From Ignavibacteriales bacterium (GTDB taxonomy: Bacteria > Bacteroidota > Ignavibacteria > Ignavibacteriales > Melioribacteraceae): 13,334 nt of DNA. Both the position numbers and the translations under genes were made by a program. Every line of letters begins with the position of its first letter. Position 1 is the stretch's first letter. Below the pieces are notes generated by a model. The model did not search any database, was not told the DNA's origin, and saw nothing but the letters and a program-made list of their open reading frames with translations. This document shows, one piece after another, positions 6,694 to 13,334 of the stretch. The DNA is taken from the NCBI GenBank assembly GCA_016929735.1, contig JAFGID010000064.1, forward strand, positions 1-13,334, given 5' to 3'.

Positions 6694-8073
6694 TTATAGA
6701 ATATATTTGCTCAAATCTCTATTCTTAACGATTGAATCCAATTTCTCCCTTACCAAATCAACAGTGATCTCAATTTTCGATTTTGTTATTTTATCAGGGA
6801 TATCGAATAGAATATCTTCGAGAACAGTTGTAAGAATTGTATGAAGTCTTCTTGCACCAATATTTTCCACTTGTTCATTAACTACGGTAGCAATTCTAGC
6901 TATTTCTCTTGTTGCTTCTTCTGTGAAGGTTATGGACACATCTTCAGACTGAAGTAAAGCAGTATATTGTTTTAATAGAGCATTTTCTGGAAGAGTTAGA
7001 ATTTTTATAAAGTCTTCTTCTGTTAAGCTTTTCAATTCAACACGAATTGGAAATCGTCCTTGCATCTCAGGTATAAGATCTGAAGGTTTTGAAACGTGAA
7101 ATGCACCTGAAGCAATAAAAAGAATATGGTCAGTATGGACAACACCATATTTGGTATTTACTGATGTACCCTCAACTATAGGTAACAAATCTCTTTGTAC
7201 TCCTTCTCTTGATACGTCGGGACCATGTGAAGATTTACTACCTCCTGCAATTTTATCAATTTCGTCAATAAAGACTATCCCAGAATCCTCGACAATTTTG
7301 ATTGCTTCTTGTTTAACAGCTTCCATATCAATCAGTTTTTGTGCTTCTTCCTGAATTAATATAGCTCGTGCTTCTTTTATAGTGGTTTTCCTTTTTTTTC
7401 TCTTTTTCGGTATCATTTGGTTCATCATTTCTTGAATATTGATTCCCATCCCACCCAAATCATCAGCACCAAAAGGACCCATTACCTGCACACCAACACT
7501 ATTAACAAGTGTATCAAATTCGACTAATTTATCATCCAACTCGCCCTTTCTCAATTTTTCCATCATCCATTCACGTGTTTTAAGATTTTGTAATTTTTCA
7601 CTTTCTTCTGCTTCGGGTTCATTAGGTTTTACTGGTCTTTTCATCGGGGGAATGAGGAGGTCTAATATTTTTTCTTCTGCAATAGTTCTTGCTTTTTCCT
7701 GTACTTCTTCTGTCCTTTTCTCGCGAATAAGATTTACTGCTAAATCAGTTAAATCCCTTATCATTGATTCTACATCTCTTCCAACATAACCAACTTCAGT
7801 ATATTTCGAAGCTTCTACCTTAATAAAAGGAGCGCCAGATAAATTTGCGAGGCGTCGGGATATCTCAGTTTTTCCAACACCAGTAGGACCAATTAAAATT
7901 ATATTATTCGGCATTATCTCTTCACGAATATCCTCCTTTACGTGCTGTCTTCTCCACCTATTCCTAAGGGCGATAGCAACTGCTCTTTTTGCATCGTGTT
8001 GACCAATAATATATTTATCCAATTCTGCAACTATTTTTGTCGGGGTCAATTCTTCCATTGTTTGATTTTTCAT
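6694..8073 (-). CDS. hslU: HslU, ATPase subunit of the HslVU protease
   Basis: HslU is the hexameric AAA+ unfoldase that feeds substrates into the HslV peptidase in the cytoplasm. This copy (459 residues from the chosen start) opens with the typical LTPTKIVAELDKYIIGQ (9-25). It has a Walker A GPTGVGKT (62-69), pore loop G-Y-V-G (95-98), an I-domain about 110-235, Walker B VFIDE (267-271), an arginine in QGRFPIR (339-344) and the sensor-2 GARRLH (406-411). It ends in DLSKYIL, the C-terminal tail that docks into HslV. A TTG at 8101-8103 directly abutting the hslV stop would add ten residues. I prefer the ATG at 8071-8073 because it matches the usual family N-terminus. It is the last gene of the operon and ends at the hairpin at 6660-6689. 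Confidence 0.96.
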   Translation of the reverse strand: MKNQTMEELTPTKIVAELDKYIIGQHDAKRAVAIALRNRWRRQHVKEDIREEIMPNNIILIGPTGVGKTEISRRLANLSGAPFIKVEASKYTEVGYVGRDVESMIRDLTDLAVNLIREKRTEEVQEKARTIAEEKILDLLIPPMKRPVKPNEPEAEESEKLQNLKTREWMMEKLRKGELDDKLVEFDTLVNSVGVQVMGPFGADDLGGMGINIQEMMNQMIPKKRKKRKTTIKEARAILIQEEAQKLIDMEAVKQEAIKIVEDSGIVFIDEIDKIAGGSKSSHGPDVSREGVQRDLLPIVEGTSVNTKYGVVHTDHILFIASGAFHVSKPSDLIPEMQGRFPIRVELKSLTEEDFIKILTLPENALLKQYTALLQSEDVSITFTEEATREIARIATVVNEQVENIGARRLHTILTTVLEDILFDIPDKITKSKIEITVDLVREKLDSIVKNRDLSKYIL

Positions 8074-8103
8074 CTTATTTTCTTTTCCTAAAAATTTGTT
8101 CAA

Positions 8104-8643
8104 TTAATTAATTTGTTCGATTGTAATATGTGAATTTGTAAACACACAAATTTCCGCTGCTGTTTTTAGCGATTCTTCGACGATTTCACTTGAGGATAGT
8201 TTTGAATATTTTTTTAACATTTTCGCTGCTGCCAAGGCATACATACCTCCCGAACCGATAGCAACAATTTTATCGTCAGGTTCGATTACATCTCCCGTTC
8301 CAGATACAATAAAAGCATTTTCATTCGTTAAGACGGCGAGCAATGCTTCCAACCTTCTTAAATATTTATCTGTACGCCAGTCCTTCGCTAATTCTACAAC
8401 TGCTCTTTCAACATTGCCTCTATATTGTTCTAGTTTTTCTTCGAATCTTGTTAATAATGTAAAAGCATCTGCGGCAGAACCAGCAAAACCGCAAAGCACT
8501 TTATCGTTATACAATTTTCTAATCTTAATAGAATTATGTTTAACAACAGTGTTATTCATTGTTACTTGTCCATCACCACCAATGGCTGCTTTACCATTTT
8601 GTATAATACCAAGTATTGTTGTTGAGCGAATTTTATTTTTCAA
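8104..8643 (-). CDS. hslV: HslV, peptidase subunit of the HslVU protease
   Basis: HslV is the proteasome-like threonine peptidase that forms a double hexamer capped by HslU. The 179-residue product carries a short leader (MKNKIRS) that must be removed to expose Thr8 as the N-terminal nucleophile of TTILGI. Family blocks GGDGQVTMNNTVVK (22-35), LCGFAGSAADAFTL (50-63), ELAKDWRTDKYLRRLEALL (84-102) and AIGSGGMYALAAAK (127-140) are all present. The start is TTG (8641-8643), supported by a perfect AGGAGG five bases upstream and by the lack of an alternative ATG before the catalytic Thr. It lies 21 bp after the SurA-like gene and 30 bp before the chosen hslU start. Confidence 0.97.
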   Translation of the reverse strand: MKNKIRSTTILGIIQNGKAAIGGDGQVTMNNTVVKHNSIKIRKLYNDKVLCGFAGSAADAFTLLTRFEEKLEQYRGNVERAVVELAKDWRTDKYLRRLEALLAVLTNENAFIVSGTGDVIEPDDKIVAIGSGGMYALAAAKMLKKYSKLSSSEIVEESLKTAAEICVFTNSHITIEQIN

Positions 8644-8648
8644 TTTTG

Positions 8649-8654
8649 CCTCCT
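8649..8654 (-). promoter_or_regulatory. AGGAGG ribosome-binding site of hslV
   Basis: On the minus strand these bases read AGGAGG, followed by CAAAA and the TTG start. This consensus Shine-Dalgarno at ideal spacing is what fixes the non-ATG start of hslV. Confidence 0.85.
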
Positions 8655-8664
8655 ATTTTTAATA

Positions 8665-10494
8665 TTATGGAATATTTGGGTCATCTAATTTCCAATCGTA
8701 ATACCACCTGTAAAATGGTGAGATGTGAGGGGTGGCAAGAGTTCTACCACCAAATCCAAAATATCTATAAACCAACATTTGATGATTAATTAAAATTAAG
8801 TTAGATAATAAATTCCTATCTATTTGCACACCATGTTTTTTTGCTAATTCAATTGTTTTAGAAGAAGCAATTTTATTGAATTCTTCCAATTTAAGATTTC
8901 TTTGAAGATTTTGTTCAACCTCTTCAAATGGAAGAGGACTTTCTGTAGTTGCTCTATTCTTATTTATTAATTGAAAAATCGAATATCCATCTTCCAATTG
9001 AATTGGTCCATATATATCACCAATTTCTAATTCACCAGCAATTTTGCCAATGTCTCCATAGCTACTCGTTGGGAAGAATCCGAATTCACCATTATTATTT
9101 TTTACCCAAATTCTTTTAGTATATTTTATAGCTAATGCTCTGAAGTCAGCACCTGAGTCTAATTGAGTTAAAATGTTTTCAATCGTTTCAAGACTATCAC
9201 AAAGTATTTCGATAATATTTACAAGAGTAGGATATGCTACATCCTTTGAGTGCTCATCGTAATATTCTTTTACATAATCTGAATTAATATAAACAGAATT
9301 CAGCATATCAACTTTAAAAAGATTAGACAAATAATTATCCCGCCAAAGTTCAACTTCTGCTTTTACTGCAGGTGAATACTGAAGTCCTCTCCTAATCGCT
9401 TCACGATAAAATACTTCCAATTCGATAAATCTTTTCACCCGTTCATTAAGTTGTTGACGAATAATATCAGGATTTGAATAGTTAGTATAAAAACCCTCAA
9501 AAGCCAAGTCTCGTAAAAATTCTTTTAATGTGATTGGTTCAGCTTCAAATATTACAAAAATTAGTTTTAGAGAATCTTCACCAAATGATCTTTCAATCTT
9601 GTAAAAGTCTTCTGCTAACATTTCAATTTTTGAACCTTCCTGAACATTTAACTCGGTCCTTCGATTATTTAGTGTGTTAATAATTTTATCAGATAAAGTC
9701 CAAAACAGATATCCATCTGTGTTAATAGTTAAATTTTTAAAAATCTCATTATGAAATTCTTTGTATCTTCTGCTGATAGCGCGACTTTCAACAATAGTCT
9801 TTAACTTTTGTTGACGAGCTTGATAATCATTATTGTCGATAGGTAAATTATCTTCTTTCGAAACTAATCTAAAAATCAACCATCCATTGTCTGTTTCGAT
9901 AGGTTTTGAAAATTCACCTATTTTTAGTTTGAAAATGCTATCTTCGATTTCTTCCAACGCAGAACCGAAAGTAACTTTAATAGGAGAAATTTGAGATTCC
10001 TTTTCAGAACGAAGATTCAAAATTGAATCAAACGAGGTCTTGTACTTAAGACTATTGTAAATGTTATTGATTTCTTGTTCGTTAATTGAATGAATAAAAT
10101 TAACATTGTAAACAATATTGCTTTTAAGCATAGCGGTATTTAAATCATCTAATTCAGGTTTTCCTTTTTGAACTATTTCTAATTTATATAACTCATCCCT
10201 AACCAGCATTTTCTCCATTACTTTAAAAGTGTGAGTCATAACTACATTATTATCATAACCAGTGTTTTCTGCCTCAAGCGCCCAAAGTTTTTCTGCAATT
10301 AGAGTATATAAAATTCGATTTTTCTGTTCTTCTGGAGTTACTTTTACATTTCTAATTTGTGGTGATAATTCAAATCGTTGCTGAAATTCCTGCTGTGTAA
10401 TTGTCCTATCACCTACCCAAGCGACAATTGGATTATCAGGTTGTGATACCACAAAATTATTAATTATCATAAAAATTAAAAATATCTTTTTCAT
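8665..10494 (-). CDS. SurA-like periplasmic chaperone / parvulin-domain protein
   Basis: The 609-residue protein has a signal peptide (Met-Lys-Lys, hydrophobic to about 16, cleavage near Ser17-Gln18) and should act in the periplasm. The N-terminal part (about 20-120) is helical and SurA-like. Two parvulin (rotamase)-type domains follow: one about 127-212, ending GEFSKPIETDNGWLIFRL, and one about 420-512, with NGEFGFF and GPIQLEDGYSIFQL. The first domain lacks the usual Gly-Gly/Leu-Gly core and the second has Ile-Glu where active parvulins usually have a His, so chaperone activity is more likely than strong prolyl isomerase activity. The last 40 residues (about 570-609) are unusually rich in Tyr, Phe and Trp. 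In this role it would help outer-membrane barrels fold. It precedes hslV by 21 bp and has a candidate promoter at 10527-10534. Confidence 0.85.
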   Translation of the reverse strand: MKKIFLIFMIINNFVVSQPDNPIVAWVGDRTITQQEFQQRFELSPQIRNVKVTPEEQKNRILYTLIAEKLWALEAENTGYDNNVVMTHTFKVMEKMLVRDELYKLEIVQKGKPELDDLNTAMLKSNIVYNVNFIHSINEQEINNIYNSLKYKTSFDSILNLRSEKESQISPIKVTFGSALEEIEDSIFKLKIGEFSKPIETDNGWLIFRLVSKEDNLPIDNNDYQARQQKLKTIVESRAISRRYKEFHNEIFKNLTINTDGYLFWTLSDKIINTLNNRRTELNVQEGSKIEMLAEDFYKIERSFGEDSLKLIFVIFEAEPITLKEFLRDLAFEGFYTNYSNPDIIRQQLNERVKRFIELEVFYREAIRRGLQYSPAVKAEVELWRDNYLSNLFKVDMLNSVYINSDYVKEYYDEHSKDVAYPTLVNIIEILCDSLETIENILTQLDSGADFRALAIKYTKRIWVKNNNGEFGFFPTSSYGDIGKIAGELEIGDIYGPIQLEDGYSIFQLINKNRATTESPLPFEEVEQNLQRNLKLEEFNKIASSKTIELAKKHGVQIDRNLLSNLILINHQMLVYRYFGFGGRTLATPHISPFYRWYYDWKLDDPNIP

Positions 10495-10526
10495 AGTCTT
10501 TGTAAAACTTTTTTAAATGTAAGTTT

Positions 10527-10534
10527 CAAATATA
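10527..10534 (-). promoter_or_regulatory. Candidate -7 element for the SurA-like/hslVU operon
   Basis: Read on the minus strand these bases are TATATTTG, an exact TAnnTTTG match, 32 bp upstream of the SurA-like start. TTTC lies 20 bp further upstream as an imperfect -33. A 10-bp palindrome TTGAGCTCAA (10541-10550) occupies the spacer. No terminator separates this from rpoN, so read-through from rpoN is also possible. Confidence 0.45.
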
Positions 10535-10582
10535 AAAATGTTGAGCTCAAATTGAAAGGTAATAAAAGATAATCAAGTCTGT

Positions 10583-12043
10583 CTAAATGTTTTTTCTAAA
10601 TCTTGCAATAGGAATTTTTAATTGTTCTCTATATTTCGTAACAGTACGTCTTGCAATGTGAATCCCTCTTGCTTGAAGAATTTCTGCAATTTTATCGTCA
10701 CTGTAAGGAGATTTAGCCGGTTCATTTTTTATAATATCTTTAATAAGCTCTTTGATTTTTGTATTGCTTATATCATCTCCACTGTCGGTTGTTAATCCCT
10801 CACTAAAGAAATATTTCAATTCGTGAATCCCAACGGAACTTTGCACATATTTATTATTTACAGCACGACTAATTGTTGAAATATCCATACCAATTTCATC
10901 AGCAATATCTTTGTAAATCATTGGTTTTAGTGCTTTTGGTCCATCAATAAAAAATTGGAATTGTCTTTCAAAAATTGACCGCATAATTTTTAATAAAGTA
11001 TCGCGACGTTGATTGATTGCCTCAATGAACCACCTTGCGGATTCAAATTTCTCTCTAAGGAATTTATGTGTTTCTTTCAAACTTGGTGCAATTTTTTTCT
11101 TATGCTTGTTTTGTTCTATCATCTCAAGGTAAGATTCGTTGATGGTAAGTGATGGTAAATTTTTATCATTCAAAGTTATAATATATTCCTTTTCCAATTT
11201 TTCAATGATAAAATCTGGAGTAATCTGGTTAGCTTCTTCAGATGAGATGTTTCCTTCTCCAGGTTTGGGATTTAATTTTTGAATCAGTTCAAGTGTCTTT
11301 TTCAATGTTTCTTCAGTTAGCTCTAGCTCCTTCGTTATGTTCGAGTATTTTTTATTTACAAAATCGTTATAATAATTCGTTATTATTTTTTCTGCGAGGA
11401 ATGAATAATATTCATCATAATTACAATTTTTTAATTGCACTAATAGACATTCCTGTAAATTACGTGAGGCATTTCCAATCGGTTCCAATAATTGAATTTG
11501 CTTTATAATCTTTTCAACTTGCGTTTCAGTAAAGTTTAGATTTTGTGAAAAATTAATTCTTTGTGTAAATTCATTTAAATCTTCAACAAAGTATCCCCCC
11601 TCATCGAGCGATTCGATTATTAGCTCACCAATGAGCAATTCATCATCAGTCAAATCGAGCATGTGTAGTTGGTCAATTAAATTTTCTTTAAGCGAAGATT
11701 TATACTTTGCGATAGGAGTAAAATTTTCTAAATCGGGATTCCTATTTGATTTTATAAATTCATATTCAAAATCATTCATATAATCTTCGTAATCAAAATC
11801 ATCTGCCTTCGAGGATTTATCTTCTTCAAATTCACTTTTTAATTCTTCTTCTGCTCTACTTTCATAATCTTCATTTGTATCTTGTGCGGAATCTTTTTGT
11901 TCTTCTAAAAGAGGATTTAATTCAATCTCTTCCTGAATTTTCTCCTCGAGTGAAAGATTATTCATTAGTAGTAATTGCTGATACTGAATTTGTTGTGGAG
12001 TTAATCTTTGTTCTTGCGTTATTTTTTGTTTTATACCTAGCAT
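10583..12043 (-). CDS. rpoN: RNA polymerase sigma-54 factor
   Basis: Sigma-54 directs RNA polymerase to -24/-12 promoters and needs an AAA+ enhancer-binding protein to open DNA. This 486-residue copy has all three regions: a Gln/Leu-rich N-terminal activator region (about 10-48), an acidic linker (about 49-95, rich in Asp and Glu), the core-binding domain (about 105-300), a helix-turn-helix (about 375-401, with DISTISRAVNNKYVQ), and the invariant RpoN box ARRTVTKYRE (464-473) near the C-terminus. The core-domain motif EPIGNASRNLQECLL (187-201) departs from the common DPPGVGARDLQECLL pattern at several positions. The ATG at 12041-12043 lies only 3 bp after the DUF3109 stop, with no ribosome-binding site of its own, so translation is probably coupled. 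No enhancer-binding protein gene is in the window. Confidence 0.97.
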   Translation of the reverse strand: MLGIKQKITQEQRLTPQQIQYQQLLLMNNLSLEEKIQEEIELNPLLEEQKDSAQDTNEDYESRAEEELKSEFEEDKSSKADDFDYEDYMNDFEYEFIKSNRNPDLENFTPIAKYKSSLKENLIDQLHMLDLTDDELLIGELIIESLDEGGYFVEDLNEFTQRINFSQNLNFTETQVEKIIKQIQLLEPIGNASRNLQECLLVQLKNCNYDEYYSFLAEKIITNYYNDFVNKKYSNITKELELTEETLKKTLELIQKLNPKPGEGNISSEEANQITPDFIIEKLEKEYIITLNDKNLPSLTINESYLEMIEQNKHKKKIAPSLKETHKFLREKFESARWFIEAINQRRDTLLKIMRSIFERQFQFFIDGPKALKPMIYKDIADEIGMDISTISRAVNNKYVQSSVGIHELKYFFSEGLTTDSGDDISNTKIKELIKDIIKNEPAKSPYSDDKIAEILQARGIHIARRTVTKYREQLKIPIARFRKNI

Positions 12044-12046
12044 AAT

Positions 12047-12619
12047 TTATTCAGTATATTTTCTTAGTTTAGTATAAAAATCTTTTCCAAAAGCTCTGAT
12101 AATTGCATCCTTGCAAAAGTTAAAAATAGTTGTATTAGTTTTTTCCCCATTTTCTAGTGCCGATGAACATTGATGATATTCTTCATATTTTAGAACAGGC
12201 CCACCAAAATAATTCAGTCGAATCGGGAAGAGATGGCAGGATAAAGGTTTATAAAAGTCCGACTCACCATTTTGATAACTCTTTTCAATTGAACATTTAG
12301 CTATATCATTTTCATAATATACAAAGACACAATCCTGTTTATTTAGACTTTTTGTCATAAGGGTTTTGCTTTTTTCTTCCCAGAAGCCATCTTTTTCTAT
12401 TTCAGTAATGCTTTCTTTGGGTAAATATTTTTTAATATAATCAATATTTTTTTCTATTAAAAATATTTCCTCCCTTATAAGTGGTGCACCAAAATCACTT
12501 TTCATTGTACAACATCCACCTTTGCATTTGTTTAGGTCGCAATGAAATTTAATCGAGCAAATCTTGGGGTCAACCATAAAGTCATCAATAAAAATTATAT
12601 TTTCAAATTCTCTGTTCAT
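12047..12619 (-). CDS. DUF3109-family Cys-rich metal-binding protein
   Basis: This 190-residue cytoplasmic protein matches the DUF3109 pattern common in Bacteroidota, related in motif style to YkgJ-type zinc/iron-chelating proteins. Ten cysteines are visible at 21, 27, 32, 36, 37, 97, 109, 128, 151 and 169. They include the CDLNKCKGGCC cluster (27-37), followed by DFGAPL, and the block PLSCHLFPIR (125-134). These suggest a bound metal or iron-sulfur centre; its reaction is unknown. No signal peptide is present. The ATG at 12617-12619 has no clear Shine-Dalgarno. It is the first gene of the minus-strand run and is tightly linked to rpoN (3 bp), so it may affect or share regulation with sigma-54. 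Confidence 0.85.
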   Translation of the reverse strand: MNREFENIIFIDDFMVDPKICSIKFHCDLNKCKGGCCTMKSDFGAPLIREEIFLIEKNIDYIKKYLPKESITEIEKDGFWEEKSKTLMTKSLNKQDCVFVYYENDIAKCSIEKSYQNGESDFYKPLSCHLFPIRLNYFGGPVLKYEEYHQCSSALENGEKTNTTIFNFCKDAIIRAFGKDFYTKLRKYTE

Positions 12620-12776
12620 TTTTAAATATATAAAAATCTTTTGTGTAAAATGTAAAAATAAATTGTTATTTGCAAATTTTTTTAAGATGAACTTTTTAAA
12701 AATGGCTTGATTATTAGATTTGAATTATGAATATATTTACATAGCAAATATATTTTTTTAATAAAAGAGGAATGTT
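12620..12776. promoter_or_regulatory. Divergent control region between DUF3109 and S8 protease genes
   Basis: This 157-bp AT-rich gap should hold promoters for both directions. On the plus strand TAGATTTG (12715-12722) matches the -7 consensus TAnnTTTG, without a good -33. On the minus strand TTTG with an 18-bp gap before TACATTTT is a weaker candidate. ATTTGCAAAT at 12668-12677 is a perfect 10-bp palindrome that could be an operator. Confidence 0.35.
12730..12759 (+). promoter_or_regulatory. 5' leader stem-loop upstream of the S8 protease
   Basis: AATATATTT (12730-12738) pairs with AAATATATT (12746-12754) around a seven-base loop and runs into a T tract ending at 12759. It lies just downstream of the candidate -7 element at 12715-12722, so it may sit at the very 5' end of the transcript. 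The all-A/T stem is weak. It could stabilise the mRNA, attenuate transcription, or be chance. Confidence 0.3.
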
Positions 12777-13334
12777 ATGAAGTTCAAACTTATACTTGTA
12801 CTTTTTATTGTGATATATTCATTTGTATATTCACAGGCAATCTTAACAAATGATAAGGATACATTTGTTAAAGAAAAAAAGATTCTACTTGCTCAAGAAG
12901 ATATTGTTTTAGTCCCTACGCAATTAAAAGCAAAAATTTTTGGTTCTTCGCTGATTTTAAAAATAAGCGAGAAAAATTATTTGAGAGGAATTGGCAAATT
13001 ATCAGAATCGGAAAGAAGGACGGATGTTGTTGTATATTTCAAGGAAGAACCTACAAATTCTGAAATATCTGAACTTGAAGCTTTGGGGTTGCGATGTTAT
13101 ACCGAATTATGGACACCTCCACTTCCAAATCATCCTTATGGCTACATACTTGCCAGTATGCCCAATGACAGACTAACAGATGTATTGTTTCTACAAAATG
13201 TTAAGGGGCTTGCAACTTCAGAACATCAAAATTACCCAGAAAATAACGAAGGAACAAGGAAGATTAAAGCTGATTCATTATGGCTTTCGGGTTATACAGG
13301 GACGGGTGTTAAAGTAGCTGTTTTAGACTCAGGA
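12777..13334 (+). CDS. Secreted subtilisin-like (S8) serine protease, N-terminal part
   Basis: The frame is open from ATG 12777 to the window edge (186 residues) and continues beyond it. A signal peptide is evident (Met-Lys-Phe-Lys, hydrophobic to about 18, cleavage near Ser19-Gln20). Residues about 80-150 look like an I9-type propeptide that would be cut off on activation (VVVYFKE at 84-90, then YGYILASMP at 121-129). The catalytic domain opens with a helix-like segment IKADSLWLSG and the Asp motif GTGVKVAVLDSG (175-186), in which Asp184 is the first triad residue; the His and Ser lie outside the window. AAGAGGA (12765-12771) is a good ribosome-binding site. In this lineage such proteases are often type IX secretion cargo, but the C-terminal sorting domain that would show this is not visible. 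Confidence 0.88.
   Translation, partial: MKFKLILVLFIVIYSFVYSQAILTNDKDTFVKEKKILLAQEDIVLVPTQLKAKIFGSSLILKISEKNYLRGIGKLSESERRTDVVVYFKEEPTNSEISELEALGLRCYTELWTPPLPNHPYGYILASMPNDRLTDVLFLQNVKGLATSEHQNYPENNEGTRKIKADSLWLSGYTGTGVKVAVLDSG

Noticed and set aside
7439..7789. 116-codon open frame antisense to hslU
   Set aside because: It is a Ser-rich shadow of the hslU I-domain coding strand, with no ribosome-binding site or family motif.
8074..8103. TTG start for hslU abutting the hslV stop
   Set aside because: It adds ten residues not typical of HslU and has no clear ribosome-binding site; the ATG at 8071-8073 fits the family N-terminus better.
12991..13176. 61-codon open frame within the S8 protease
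   Set aside because: It lies in a different frame of the real protease gene, which has a signal peptide, propeptide and catalytic Asp motif.

Overview
The window is AT-rich and almost fully coding. It looks like a chromosomal segment from the Bacteroidota/Chlorobi/Ignavibacteria side of the tree. Four signs point there: a PorV/PorQ-type outer-membrane protein, a DUF3109 protein next to rpoN, several TAnnTTTG (-7) promoter-like sites, and a secreted subtilisin-like protease. Clear Shine-Dalgarno sequences precede several genes (AGGAGG at hslV, AGGAGA at the M24 peptidase, GAGGA at gpmI). That fits Ignavibacteria- or Chlorobi-like relatives better than typical Bacteroidia or Flavobacteriia. This lineage call is inference; there is no rRNA or other marker in the window.

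Layout: 1-120 is the 3' end of an unrecognised + strand gene. It converges on a secreted metallo-beta-lactamase-fold hydrolase (138-1028, -). A divergent intergenic region with a 17-bp palindrome between two candidate promoters leads into a + strand block: gpmI of the plant/trypanosomatid type, a translationally coupled alpha/beta hydrolase, a PorV/PorQ-like outer-membrane protein, a small lipoprotein and an M24 (Xaa-Pro-type) peptidase. A terminator at 4792-4814 separates the porin-like gene from the lipoprotein, with a consensus-like promoter directly against it. A strong hairpin at 6660-6689 ends the block.

The - strand block, in transcription order, is DUF3109 protein (12619-12047), rpoN sigma-54 (12043-10583), a SurA-like periplasmic chaperone (10494-8665), hslV (8643-8104) and hslU (8073-6694). 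The first two are separated by 3 bp. The last three form a compact run behind a candidate promoter near 10530. Together the run holds a periplasmic folding factor, a cytoplasmic ATP-dependent protease and an alternative sigma factor, which suggests protein quality control linked to the envelope. At the right edge a divergent + strand gene encodes the N-terminus of a secreted S8 protease, cut by the window just after its catalytic Asp.

I found no mobile element, CRISPR array, tRNA or rRNA. Most genes are recognisable core functions. The most interesting features are regulatory architecture and lineage questions rather than a clearly new system.
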